Below, piece after piece: positions 37,500 to 46,746 of a DNA stretch of 64,000 nt. The stretch is from positions 186,001 through 250,000 of the forward strand of contig NZ_CP016617.1 of NCBI RefSeq assembly GCF_002741015.1. Direction: 5' to 3'. Numbering within the stretch: the first letter of the stretch is position 1; every line of letters begins with the position of its first letter. Below the pieces are notes generated by a model. The model had not been told where the DNA came from. It saw nothing but the letters and a program-made list of their open reading frames with translations, and made no database searches. The stretch comes from Microvirga ossetica (GTDB taxonomy: Bacteria; Pseudomonadota; Alphaproteobacteria; Rhizobiales; Beijerinckiaceae). A program made the translations under genes and the position numbers.

Positions 37500-37896
37500 G
37501 CGCCCTCGCTCTCTCCGGCCACGACGAGCAGATCCTGGATTGCCTCCGTGCTGAGCTTGGCCGTCGGCATGGACGGCTCCCCGCAAGGCCAAAGGCTTGT
37601 GGCCGGAAGCGCTAACCGCAACGTGAGACCGAATCGATACTCTACCCGGACCACGCCTCCAGGCCATGACGCAGGCTCCACGCTGATGAGCCGGAAGCGC
37701 CGGCGATAGAGCGGATGAGCGGAATCAACGACAACAACCTCGGCCGCGTCCGGACAATCATCGTTCGAAATAGGGGTATCTCTCGACCCCCTCGCTCGAG
37801 GGCATCGACTGGCGTAATCCCCAGCAAACCTGGCGCCCGACTGCGGCCGGATGAGCACCAAAGCCTTGCCATGCCACGGGTTCGTGGCACACTGGA
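37427..37896 (-). CDS. DUF5372-like small protein of SR-2
   Basis: The conserved part VVVVDSAHPLYRRRFRLISVEPASWPGG, then VRVEYRFGLTLRLALPATSL and TAKLSTEAIQDLLVVAGESE, follows the HPLF/HPLY plus terminal helix layout seen in SR-1. Start not clear; the frame opens near the element edge, as in SR-1. The end overlaps the small helical gene. Confidence 0.55.
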
Positions 37897-37899
37897 AGT

Positions 37900-39567
37900 G
37901 TGGCAAATCACCCTGATCCGCTTCCCGCCAGTCTGGCTGACGCTCACGCGATGATCCGCGCCGAGCGCGCTGCCCGTCTGGCCGCGGAAGCCCGCGCGGG
38001 GGATCTGGAGATCGCTCGCGCTGCGTTGGAAGTCGCCCGGCTTGAAGCCACGCAAGCGCACGCCGCCCGCTATGCCCTGGAGCTGGAGATCGAACGGCTC
38101 AAGCTGCAGATCGCCAAGTTGCGCCGCCAGCACTTCGGCACTTCATCGGAACGCAGCGCCCGCCTCGACCAACTCTTGCTCGCCCTGGAAGACCTGGAGG
38201 AGAGCGCCGCTCACATGGATGCCGAGGCTGCGGCGAAGGATGCCGCCGCAGCGCCGGAGGCACCCCAGTGGACGGTGGAGGAGTTGAAGCGGGCCAAGCC
38301 CGCCCGCGGGCCCTTGCCCGGGCACCTGCCGCGCCGGCGCGTCGTCATCCCCGGCCCAACCTCGTGCGGCTGCTGCGGTGGCAGCTTGCGCAAACTCGGA
38401 GAGGTGATGAGCGAGACCCTGGAGCGCATCCCAGCCAAGTGGGTCGTGCTGCAGACGGTACGCGAGAAGTTCAGCTGTGCGGCCTGTGAGACGATCACCG
38501 AGACGCCGGCACCCTTCCATGCCATTCCGCGTGGCCGCGCCGGTCCCCACCTGCTGGACGAGATCACGGTCGGCAAGTTCGGACTGCATCTGCCGCTGAC
38601 CCGCCAGAGCGCGGTGTTTGCCCAGGAAGGCGTCGATCTGGATGTCTCGACCCTGTGCGACTGGATCGGTGCGGTCGCGGTTGCGACCCAGCCGTTGAGC
38701 GCGCTGATCACCGACCACGTGATGAAGGCCGAGCGGCTGCATGCCGACGACACGCCGGTGCCGGTGCTGGCCAAGGGCAAGACCAAGACCGGGCGGCTCT
38801 GGACGGTGGTGCGCGATGATCGTCCCTTTGGAGGGGCCGATCCGCCGGCTGCGGTGTATTTCTACTCGCCGGATCGCAAGGGCGAGCATCCGCAGGGCTT
38901 CCTGAAGAGCTACAGCGGGATTCTGCGGGCAGATGCCTATTCCGGCTTCGGGCAACTGTATGAGCCAGGCCGCATGATCGGGGCTGCGATCGAGGCAGCG
39001 TGTTGGGCGCATGCGCGGCGCAAATTCTTTGAACTGGCCGAGTTGCGGAAGGGGCCGATCGCGATCGAGGCCGTCAAGCGCATCGATGCGCTGTTTGCCA
39101 TTGAGCGTGAGATCAACGGCCGGTCGCCTGACGAGCGACGCGCCATCCGTGCCGCGCAATCCAAGTCTCTGGTCGACGATCTGGAGAGCTGGTTGCGGGC
39201 GCAGCGCGGACGGTTGTCGCCCAAGAGTGAGACCGCCAAAGCCATCGATTACATGCTGCGGCGTTGGGCTTCCTTCGCGCTCTTCCTCGAGGACGGGCGG
39301 GTCTGCCTGTCGAACAACGCGGCCGAGCGGGCGATCCGTGGCATTGCAGTCGGGCGCCGGAACTGGACCTTCGCTGGCTCGGATGTGGGTGGCCATCGGG
39401 CGGCCGCGCTGTACACGCTGGTCGAGACCTGCAAGCTCAATGATGTCGACCCGCGCGCGTGGCTGGCCGACGTTCTGGCACGACTGCCGGAGCATCCAGC
39501 CAAACGCCTCGCCGAGCTGCTGCCCTGGAACTGGAAGGCACCGCGCCACCAGCAGGCGGCCGCCTGA
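37900..39567 (+). CDS. IS66 transposase TnpC
   Basis: 555 aa from GTG 37900 (ATG 37951 is an alternative). N-terminal leucine-zipper coiled coil (LELEIERLKLQIAKLRRQHFGTSSERSARL). IS66 zinc-binding segment (TSCGCCGGSLRKLGE, KFSCAACETIT). DDE core with Asp in LHADDTPVPVLAKGK, Asp in LRADAYSGFGQLY and Glu in LSNNAAERAIRGIAVGRRNW. C-terminal IS66_C (AALYTLVETCKLNDVDPRAWLADVLARL). Intact although its partner tnpB is split. Confidence 0.92.
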   Translation: MANHPDPLPASLADAHAMIRAERAARLAAEARAGDLEIARAALEVARLEATQAHAARYALELEIERLKLQIAKLRRQHFGTSSERSARLDQLLLALEDLEESAAHMDAEAAAKDAAAAPEAPQWTVEELKRAKPARGPLPGHLPRRRVVIPGPTSCGCCGGSLRKLGEVMSETLERIPAKWVVLQTVREKFSCAACETITETPAPFHAIPRGRAGPHLLDEITVGKFGLHLPLTRQSAVFAQEGVDLDVSTLCDWIGAVAVATQPLSALITDHVMKAERLHADDTPVPVLAKGKTKTGRLWTVVRDDRPFGGADPPAAVYFYSPDRKGEHPQGFLKSYSGILRADAYSGFGQLYEPGRMIGAAIEAACWAHARRKFFELAELRKGPIAIEAVKRIDALFAIEREINGRSPDERRAIRAAQSKSLVDDLESWLRAQRGRLSPKSETAKAIDYMLRRWASFALFLEDGRVCLSNNAAERAIRGIAVGRRNWTFAGSDVGGHRAAALYTLVETCKLNDVDPRAWLADVLARLPEHPAKRLAELLPWNWKAPRHQQAAA

Positions 39568-39570
39568 GGC

Positions 39571-39801
39571 TCAGGGCTGTCGCGTGAACAGCGCCTTGAA
39601 CAGCTCTTCGGCTTTCTGCAGTCCTTCCTCGGTGAGGACAACGGACTTGGCCTTGCTGGCGGGGTCGCAGATGAACCCCTTCTGGTAGAGCCGGTCCGTC
39701 ACACCCCAATCAAAGCTCTTCCAGGCCCGGCATCCATCATGCAGCGTCAGCCACATCAGGGCGAGAACTGCCTCATCGATCTTGTCATGGTCGATCTCCA
39801 T
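39571..39801 (-). CDS. DUF6429 family protein (IS66 passenger)
   Basis: 76 aa. MEIDHDKIDEAVLALMWLTLHDGCRAWKSFDWGVTDRLYQKGFI and KSVVLTEEGLQKAEELFKALF match the DUF6429 family often found convergent with IS66 tnpC in rhizobia. Winged-helix-like appearance; function unknown. Ends three bases from the tnpC stop. Confidence 0.8.
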   Translation of the reverse strand: MEIDHDKIDEAVLALMWLTLHDGCRAWKSFDWGVTDRLYQKGFICDPASKAKSVVLTEEGLQKAEELFKALFTRQP

Positions 39802-39824
39802 TACGGTACTCTACCACACCGCAG

Positions 39825-40693
39825 CTAGAGATTCCGCGGTCGTCGGCGGATGCGTACTCCGAGAATGCAGGCCTGGGCAAAGCGCACGCCATTCTCCACT
39901 TTGGCTTTGTCCTTGGGCTTTCGTGGCCGCGCCGGCAGAACGCCGACGCCGTAATGCGCGGCCATCATGCGTAGCTGCGGTTGATCTCCGGATCGTAGAA
40001 CGAGGCCCGGTTGACCCCGGACTTGAGATTGTCCGGTACGATCAGGCGCGGGACGCCACCGAGGAAGCAAAACATGCGTCCGTGCGCGCCGATCCAGTCC
40101 GGCAGGGCTTGGGTCCAGGTCGCCTCGGCGTAGGTGAAGTTGGAGGCGCCAAGCACGGCGACGAAGATCTCGGCGTGGCGGATCTCGCCGGTGCGGGGAT
40201 CGACAATGGCGATCTTCTTGCCGGAATAGTCGACGAAGACTTTGTCGCCGGCGACATGGTCCTGGCGCATGGTCGGCGAGAGGCGGCCCTCAAACGAGCG
40301 GAAGAGCTCGCAGAAGCGGCTGTAGCCATATCCATTGGGATGGACGGCCCGATACTCCTCCCAGAGGATTTGCAGCGTGACGCCGGGCTTTCTCAGCTCG
40401 ATGACTGCATCAGCCCAGTGGGGCTCGGGCCGGCGACGCTGTCCCTGCTTGACGCCGGCACGGGCGAAGAGCCTGCCCTCCAGGGCCTCGTCGGTCAGCG
40501 CGCCGGGCAAGGGCCAGCTCAAGCCCGCCTGTTCGGCGCGCTTGAGGTTCTCCTGGACGGTGCTGCGTGCGATCCCAAGCCTCTCGGCAATGTCGCGCAC
40601 GCTCACGCCGTCCCGGGAAAGGCGCAGCATCTGTCTCAACTGTCTCATGGTCAGCTTCCTCTTGGCAGGCATTCCGTTCTCCTCGTTCGCCAT
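39825..40693 (-). pseudogene. IS21 istA, frameshifted and C-terminally truncated (IS21-C)
   Basis: The N-terminal HTH (RQLRQMLRLSRDGVSVRDIAERLGIARSTVQENLKRAEQAG) and most of the rve core (DKVFVDYSGKKIAIV, PRLIVPDNLKSGV) are readable. After NRSYA a frameshift at about 39965 moves to MMAAHYGVGVLPARPRKPKDKAKVENGV, then the gene ends abruptly near 39840 against IS66. No istB is present. Confidence 0.85.
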
Positions 40694-40747
40694 GAGGAGG
40701 GTGATGCCCGAGTTGCTGACCCAGGGGATCGTCAGTGTGGGGAAAGT

Positions 40748-40830
40748 GTCCGGTGATTGATTGGAACGGCGTCCGGCTTCATTCCGGAATGCTGTCCGGC
40801 TTCAAATCGGAATACCTGTCCGGATTGCGC
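40748..40830. repeat. IS21-C terminal repeats
   Basis: GTCCGG recurs at 40748, 40771, 40794 and 40818 (period about 23), each followed by a variable TTCAxxxCGGAAT-like block. This is the multiple-repeat end typical of IS21, marking the end of the element that held the istA remnant. Confidence 0.7.
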
Positions 40831-40832
40831 CG

Positions 40833-40917
40833 GAATCCGCAGGCGCCTCCGCAAATCGGCGCCAACCAGTGAATCACAAGTCATTGCTCGGATTCAACTT
40901 TCACTCGGACAGGCTCT
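40833..40917 (-). repeat. Orphan end of the IS5/IS427-type element
   Basis: Matches the left end of the full element at 44195, in reverse: GGCGCCAACCAGTGAATCACAA ... CTCGGATTCAACTTTCACTCGGACAGGCTCT. Only the first 80 or so bases remain; IS21-C truncates the rest. Confidence 0.8.
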
Positions 40918-40921
40918 TAAG

Positions 40922-42072
40922 TCAGGTTATCAAAATGCAACCTAGTATAAGCAATGGCCGGCGCCACGGACACTTTCGAATGGTGAACGGTATTCTTCTC
41001 AGGATTTGAAGAATTTGGCCGCCAATTGCTTGTTTCAAGTAAGAGTTCACGTCTTTAAGGAATGTCAACATGCCAGGCATTGATACCGGATAGTGTCGCA
41101 GCGTGACCCTTTCTACCGCGATTGCACTCCACGTATCGTGCCAAGGCTCGGCTTCTCCAAGAAAATGGTGCCCGAGCAGCCCGTCCGCTTGCCCATGCTT
41201 GAGAGCCTCATGACTCAACAGCAGTCCAGGCGAGCAATTGGCGAAGCGCTCGTCGTAGCCGATTTTGAGCTCCCATGTCTTGTTGCCACACAGAACATCG
41301 ATGCGAGCAGCGGCTGTCGCTTCACCGATCTTCATGAAGCCAAGGCGAAGCGTTTCTTCGCGCGCCATTCGGTCACAATACAACCGAAAGAACGAAGCCC
41401 GCTGGACATCGTATTGCAGGCCCGTTGCAGCCCTTCCTTTCCAACCCGAGGACTCGACCCGGAAGAACTCGTCGAGAAGGTCAGGAAGCTCCTCGGGGCG
41501 CGGCCGCAGGATCCTGAAGCCGACCGGGCCATGCTTTTCCGCAGCCTTTCGTTTGCGCCTCAGTGTACTGCGGCGGCTCAACGACATGCGCTCTTCGACA
41601 CTGTTCCCCGCATCGCCAAACGAAATAAAGGAATCCTTGCTGCCGCTTGCTGCAACCATGGCGATGCCATAACCGGAACTCGTCCTGAAGCACTGGGGAT
41701 CCGGGCATTGGGCCGTGACACCCTGCAGAATCAAGGGATAGCGGAGCGCTCTCAGGGCTTTGAAAAGGAGCTGCAGGCTCTGTTCGTCGCGCGCGATCAG
41801 CCGCTGCGGCTCGGCCAGCATGTAGTCGAGAGATTCCAGTCGGTGAGTGAGGCCATAGGGCCGCAGCACCAGAGGCGCGGCGGCATGAAGGACGCCGGCC
41901 TCGTGCACGATCACCACGCAGAGCTGATCTCGCCGATAAGTCTGCGCTGCCGAGATAATCCATTCAAATTGGGCCATGGGCCATGGAATATTTCGGGCCA
42001 GCGCATGCCACTGCTCTTCAAGTGCCTCGAGTTGCGACAGTTCACCGATTACCTCTACTTTAGCGGCCATGA
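40922..42072 (-). CDS. GNAT/CelD-like acyltransferase 1
   Basis: About 383 aa from ATG 42072 (in-frame alternative 42094). N-terminal part MAAKVEVIGELSQLEALEEQWHALARNIP is followed by a family block (LSRRSTLRRKRKAAEKHGPVGFRIL, LLDEFFRVESSGWKGRAATGL) and an acetyltransferase-like C-terminal half (ELKIGYDERFANCSPGLLLSHEALKHG). This is the Acetyltransf_6 (CelD/BcsL) group seen with cellulose and exopolysaccharide genes. It overlaps the preceding gene and is therefore co-transcribed. Substrate unknown. The end is cut close to the IS5 remnant (stop at 40922, five bases from the repeat). Confidence 0.8.
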
Positions 42073-43266
42073 TAGTCCTAGCGAATGGACCCACCCCATG
42101 ACGTTCCTCTTGTCGCAGAGGTTACGGTAGGCCCGCCTCATTACAGGGGGAATGCGAGGCTGCACATAATGTCGGTACAGAGATCGCAAGGCAACCTGCG
42201 GAAGCTGAAACAACACTGCCAGCGTATTCAGACGAACCAGATGGACGTTGACGTACTGGTCACGAGGCATGTGAAACAACCGATGCTGGGTCGAGTCGCT
42301 CATGGGATTGAGTTCGGCTAACTCAGGGCGGGAGAACGCATCCTTGATGACCTCCTCCATCAGGAGATGGCCCGGCATACAGTTCGCGAAAGCCTCATCA
42401 TAGGCGTACTTGGGGAGCATAAGTGAAGCCCCGCACCGGACCGCCAGTTGCGCTGCGACGAGACGACCATCAACCCGGATCGCATGCCATTCCAGCCGCT
42501 CTTGAGCGGCAAAGCTCCTGACCAAGCTGGTATAGAAGGTAACCAGATCATGGTTCTTGAGGATGGCGGTCCCCATGCGACCCTTCCAGCCGGAGGCTTC
42601 AAGCGTGAGAAACTCGGCAAGAAAGTCTTCGCCGGCCCTTGCTCCTCTTCTCAACTCAACAGAGACGGTGCCGTGTTTCTCAAGGCATTGGCGACCAACC
42701 CGCAGGTTGCGACGCATCTTACCCAAACTAGCGAAGTAGCGATCTGAATCACTTTGCACATTGAGGAAAGAGTACAGCGAGCACAGGCCATGGCGCAGGA
42801 AATAGCCCGTAGGCTCATCCTGCAGGGCCCTCCAGACAGGGGAGTTCTGCCGCACGGCGGTGAGATCAAGGCCGAGATGGCCTGGCACCTCCCGCATCAC
42901 CTCAGCCAGCAAAGCTCCAAATGCTGCCGCTGCGTGGTCAGGCGCAAGCACAATGTCACCGGAGGGGGTGTACGCATCAAACGGTGTCTGTAACTGCGGC
43001 CAGCGAAGCCCAAGAAGCCAATGTGGCGTGACAATAACGGGCAGCACGCCCACAAGCCTATCACCAGCATAGGCAAAGCTGCAGAACCAGCGCTGATCTG
43101 GCTTCAGTCTATGGTGGAAGAAGGCGTCAACCCAGCCCGGCAGCAGAGTCGGCAGTTGCTGGGGAGCCTCCCTGGCGAGACAATCCCAAGCTGACACATG
43201 CGGGGCGAGAGCACCAAAATCCCGAACAGTAATCGTTCTTAGGAGATGGCGGTGTGAGTAGGGCAA
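42055..43266 (-). CDS. GNAT/CelD-like acyltransferase 2
   Basis: 403 aa. TTG start at 43266; no ATG or GTG is available in frame upstream. Same family as the downstream gene: YFASLGKMRRNLRVGRQCLEKHGTVSVELRR, FLTLEASGWKGRMGTAILKN, and LPKYAYDEAFANCMPGHLLMEEVIKDAF. The two proteins differ widely, so the pair is an old duplication or a functional heteropair. It ends 18 bases inside the next gene. Probably modifies a surface polymer or lipid; inferred from family association only. Confidence 0.8.
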   Translation of the reverse strand: MPYSHRHLLRTITVRDFGALAPHVSAWDCLAREAPQQLPTLLPGWVDAFFHHRLKPDQRWFCSFAYAGDRLVGVLPVIVTPHWLLGLRWPQLQTPFDAYTPSGDIVLAPDHAAAAFGALLAEVMREVPGHLGLDLTAVRQNSPVWRALQDEPTGYFLRHGLCSLYSFLNVQSDSDRYFASLGKMRRNLRVGRQCLEKHGTVSVELRRGARAGEDFLAEFLTLEASGWKGRMGTAILKNHDLVTFYTSLVRSFAAQERLEWHAIRVDGRLVAAQLAVRCGASLMLPKYAYDEAFANCMPGHLLMEEVIKDAFSRPELAELNPMSDSTQHRLFHMPRDQYVNVHLVRLNTLAVLFQLPQVALRSLYRHYVQPRIPPVMRRAYRNLCDKRNVMGWVHSLGLSWPLK

Positions 43267-43563
43267 CGCATCATCGCCCTGCTGTAATGACGAATTCCTC
43301 AGGGTCGGTCCTCAGTAAAAATTCTCTTGATCCAAATCACCCTCCTGCAAACCAACGGGTATTCGAGAGGGGTTCTCGCAGTTGAAGATCCTCTACTGGC
43401 ACGCCAGAGGGGATCTCCTTACAGAATTACCGATGGAGACCGACATTGTTGCTTTGGTTACAGGTATACAATTTTGCGCACCAGATTGTGAATGCCTACT
43501 ATGGATTAGAGAATATTTGTACGAGTTGAGATTACTTGCCTGAAACTGTCGCCTGCGAGCGGC
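43267..43563. other. Upstream region of the acyltransferase pair
   Basis: No supported gene; AT-richer than surroundings. It presumably holds the promoter for the leftward pair. Confidence 0.35.
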
Positions 43564-43935
43564 CTAAACTCGCTCCAGTGCCCGCTTCGCCTGCACGGCA
43601 CTCCACTCACCACCATGTGCCGTTTGGATGCCCTTGGCGTTCAGTTCGGCAGTAATCTGCCGGAGGGGGACAGCACCGGCAGATCGCAGCTCCTCGATGA
43701 CGGGCAGGAGCTCTGAGGTGCGGTTATTGGCCTTGAACTGACGTGTCGCGAGGCTGATGGCTCGGCCTTTGTCGCCAATGACAGGCAGGTTGCCTCGGTT
43801 GCCGCCGAGCCTCTTCCCACGGGCCTTAGTCTTAGCCACCGCCAAAACATCGTTAGTTCGCTTCGAGGTCATGGGACGCTCCTCGTCGGCCACCTTGGCC
43901 ATGATGCCAACCGCGAGACGGTTGGCGGCCGGCAA
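43564..43935 (-). pseudogene. C-terminal part of a small serine resolvase/invertase
   Basis: ANRLAVGIMAKVADEERPMTSKRTNDVLAVAKTKARGKRLGGNRGNL is the helix-E region of small serine recombinases, and LRQITAELNAKGIQTAHGGEWSAVQAKRALERV is the C-terminal HTH. The catalytic N-terminal 100 residues with the serine are absent upstream of 43935. Confidence 0.7.
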
Positions 43936-44037
43936 GCCATGAGCTCAAGGCATGTAAGTATAGAGCCTTATTTTCAGCGCAATCCAATTAGTAGGATGAG
44001 CATAACTAAAAATGCATCGAGCAAGGGGAGATGCATT

Positions 44038-44211
44038 ATGATATTCAAGGTTTTACTTTACGCCGCTTCTGGCGGGATAATTTCGTGTTTACTTGCCTAT
44101 CCGTATGGATGGTTAGGAATGATCCTCGCTTATATGGCAGGATCTATTGCCTTTCCTCTCATTGCAGGATTATTGACTTATAACCGGCCCCCTAAGAGCC
44201 TGTCCGAGTGA
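44038..44211 (+). CDS. Small membrane protein cut at its end by IS5
   Basis: 57 aa from ATG 44038 (AAGGGGAG seven bases before). Two hydrophobic helices (VLLYAASGGIISCLLAYPYGW and GMILAYMAGSIAFPLIAGLL). The last residues KSLSE come from the IS5 end, which begins at 44195. If the element and one TA are removed the frame would read on RFSRSRARLKCISK to a stop at about 45175. Function unknown. Confidence 0.6.
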   Translation: MIFKVLLYAASGGIISCLLAYPYGWLGMILAYMAGSIAFPLIAGLLTYNRPPKSLSE

Positions 44212-45131
44212 AAGTTGAATCCGAGCAATGAGTTGTGATTCACTGGTTGGCGCCGATTAGCGGAGGCGCCCATGTGGACCCCAGAGAACCGAGGTCGCTA
44301 CGCTCGCACAGGTTTGCGCTACCCGAGCGACCTGACGGATGCCGAATGGGATCTGGTGCGACCGTTTCTGCGCCGTCGCACGAGGTCCGGGCCAGTGCCG
44401 GAGCGCTTGCGCGAGATCCTCAATGCCGTTCTGTCCGTCTTGAGCACAGGCTGCCAGTGGCGGGCTTTGCCCAGAGACCTGCCGCCGCGCAGCACCGTGC
44501 ACGGCTGGTTCGTGCGCTGGCATTGCGATGGCGTGCTCGAGCGCCTGCACTTCGCGCTCTACCAGCAGGTCCGCGCGCTTGAGGGACGCCACGCCAGTCC
44601 CACCGCCGCGATCGTCGACAGCCAGAGTGTCAAGAGCGCCGAAAAAGGGGGAGGCCTATCGATCCGATCGGCGATGACGCGGCCAAGACAGTCAAAGGCA
44701 AGAAGCGCCACCTTATCGTCGACACGCTGGGCCTGATGCTCGGGCTGAATGTGACACCGGCCGATGTGCAGGATCGGGAGGGCTTTCTGCCGCTTCTGAC
44801 GAGTGTGCGGCGCGTGTTCGTGTTCCTGCAGCGCCTGTTTGCCGATGGCGCCTACAGCGGCACAGCAACAGCCGCGGCCGCGAAACGGACCGGCAAGGTG
44901 GTTCTGGAGATTGTCAAACGATCGGATGCCGCCAAAGGCTTCGTGGTGGTCGCGAAGCGGTGGGTTGTCGAGAGAACCTTCGGGTGGCTCGGTCGCTGCC
45001 GCCGGCTGGTCAAGGATTTTGAGAACCTCACGCGCACGCAGCTGGCGTTCGTGCAACTCGCCATGATCCGGCTCATGACCCGCAGGATCGCAAGGCTTTG
45101 TCAAAGCTCATGAATCGCTCGGACCGACTCT
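44195..45131 (+). mobile_element. IS5-family (IS427-like) element IS5-C
   Basis: Inverted ends AGAGCCTGTCCGAGTGAAAG and CGCTCGGACCGACTCT, with a TA duplicated at 44193-44194 and 45132-45133. 937 bp. The same end occurs alone at 40833-40917. Confidence 0.85.
44272..45113 (+). CDS. IS5/IS427 transposase in two frames
   Basis: Frame one (44272-44736) holds the N-terminal DUF4096-type domain (YPSDLTDAEWDLVRPFL, GCQWRALPRDLPPRSTVHGWFVRW) to the first Asp (IVDSQSVKSAEKGG). Frame two (to 45113) holds HLIVDTLGL, FADGAYSG and ERTFGWLGRCRRLVKDFEN. The switch lies at AAAAAGGGGG near 44643, a slip-prone site known in this group, so programmed frameshifting is likely. Product of about 280 aa is normal. 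Confidence 0.82.
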
Positions 45132-46050
45132 TAGATTTTCAAGATCTCGTGCAAGACTCAAATGCATATCAAAGTAAGCTGTTTATTTTTTAGGAGCCGT
45201 TGTGATCACAATCATGCTCGCGATGAAACGGGTGTTTTTCTGCGCATTGTTCGCTGGGACACGTCTACTCGCCACATCAGCATTAGTTGGGTCAATAGCA
45301 TGCTTTTCTGGATCCTTTAGTCCGTAGTGTGGAAAGATCCACTGAACCTAGCCGAATACATAGCCAGTATCGGCTTTGATCCTTTTGCCCGGGTACGAAC
45401 CACGAAAAATTGACGTTACAGATGCCGATAGCCGCGTCGCCGCTTCGCCCGGGCGACCGTATCAAGCGCCTCCCCGGCATCGAGCTCGTGTTCGCGGCCA
45501 ACACCTAGGCGACGAGGACCCAGCCGGATCCTACTCGCGCTGCCGGATCGGAATCCGCGCATCGTCGAGAACGCTTTAGGAATAAAGTGGCCAGTCCGAG
45601 GTACAGCCATTGCCCTGCAGCAAGGTTCTTTAGGCCAGCTATCCTCCTCCTTGCTTGGCGTTGCGGCAGTTGCCCCTGACCGCAATGATAACCGGGCGGG
45701 GAGGTCGGGGATGGTGCCATTTGTATGGTCCGGCCGTGCGTCGCAAGATGATGTTGGCAGACTGACGAACGTGAGAGCTGCATCAATGTATTCGGCCTCG
45801 TGGTGGAGCCTGTGCTCCGGGCCAGCATGGGTATCCGCGCGCATCCAGGACTCGCTAGCTGAAAGACCTCTGTGGGCCAAAATGGCACCCAGTCTTGTGG
45901 TTGCGCCGGGCAGACCGTTCGTCCATCTCCTTCATCCCTCTCGCAGACCTCGGCGGGAAACGGCTGGTTATCTGACGGATGTCATTGTTCAATCCTCAGG
46001 GTGGATGGTTCACCCGAACCCATTCCGGAAAGATCACGAGCAAGTTCGCC
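45132..46050. other. Degenerate stretch without a supported gene
   Basis: Two leftward frames (45880-45416 and 45888-45505) look like scrambled coding DNA. One contains EYIDAALTFVS, which resembles the YIDAALLV block of IS1182 transposases and may be a decayed copy. Nothing else is recognisable. Confidence 0.3.
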
Positions 46051-46746
46051 TCAGACGGCATGAGAAGCACTCCTGGGCTGATAGGCGTGGCCGCGCGCCA
46101 GCACCGCCCAGGCAATGCGGGCGAGCTTGTTGGCGAGGGCAATCACCAGCATATTGCGATGGAGTCTCCCGCCCGCGGTCTCAATCCAGGGCCACAGGCC
46201 AAGCCTGGCCCCATGCGGTCGACGTACCAGCACGATGTGCGCGGCCTGCACGAACAGGGTCCTTAGGTATTTGTTGCCGCGCCTCGAGATCTTGCCCAGG
46301 ATGGTGCGGGCGCCGGTCGACTCCTGTTTGGGCACCAGCCCAAGCCAAGCCCCGAAGTCCCGCCCCTGCTTGAAGCCTGCACCTGTCCCAATCGCCGCCA
46401 CGACGGCTGACGAGATGATTGGCCCCACGCCCGGCACACTCATCAGCCGCTGGCAGTGCTCGTCTTGCACCGCCAGCGCCTCGACCTCGGCGGAGACAGC
46501 CGCAATGCGCTCATCCAGCCGGCGCCAATCCTCCACCAGATCAGCGATCAGGCGAACCAGGCGCGGTGACAGGCTGTCAGAGGGTGAGCTGAGAATCCCT
46601 GGCAACGTCTGACGCAACGGCGCGAGCCCCTGCCGCACGGTGATGCCGCGCTCGAGGAGAAAGCCGCGGATCTGGTTGGTGATGCTTGTGCGCTGACTGA
46701 CCAGGTGAACCGCGCCGGATTTTCCGGAGGCTGGTTGGCTTGGATT

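Larger units (their letters stand above)
35327..37896 (-). mobile_element. Large-serine-recombinase element 2 (SR-2), inverted relative to SR-1
   Basis: Lies between the 3' end of tnpB and tnpC. TGGA occurs at both junctions (35323-35326 and 37893-37896), and joining there extends tnpB to a typical length. A 7-bp stem TGCCACG/CGTGGCA at 37871-37888 lies near the right end. Gene order matches SR-1: DUF5372-like, small protein, recombinase. Confidence 0.65.
29023..37954 (+). pseudogene. IS66 TnpB split into three or four pieces
   Basis: Piece 1, 29023-29139 ([23 protein letters not shown] to KRDPH). Piece 2, 32543-32578 (SGSLFVFRGRRG). Piece 3, 35178-35327 (DLIKVLWYDGQGLCLFSKR to LGYLLEGLE). 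Joining them gives one unbroken frame with the full IS66 Orf2 motif series. If the third insertion is also removed at the shared TGGA, the frame continues VWQITLIRFPPVWLTLTR to a stop at 37954, giving about 119 aa, a typical TnpB length, overlapping the tnpC start. No base appears lost at any junction. Confidence 0.85.
28530..39820 (+). mobile_element. IS66-family element interrupted by three recombinase-bearing elements
   Basis: tnpA, tnpB and tnpC appear in the normal IS66 order, but tnpB is spread over 8.9 kb by a RIT element (29140-32534) and two large-serine-recombinase elements (32579-35177 and about 35327-37896). After tnpC there is a DUF6429 passenger. Exact outer ends were not identified; the right end abuts an IS21 remnant. 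Confidence 0.8.

Noticed and set aside
37871..37888. Hairpin TGCCACG/CGTGGCA as an intrinsic terminator
   Set aside because: No T-run on either strand; more likely related to the SR-2 end.
40748..40830. Regularly spaced GTCCGG repeats considered as CRISPR or iterons
   Set aside because: Only four short, imperfect units at an IS21 boundary, matching the known multiple-repeat ends of that family; no replication gene nearby.
43440..43545. Rightward 36-codon frame starting METDIVALVTG
   Set aside because: Very short, no ribosome-binding site, lies in the upstream region of a leftward gene.
45416..45888. Two overlapping leftward frames as possible genes
   Set aside because: No start signals; only a short hint of IS1182 similarity; treated as degenerate DNA.
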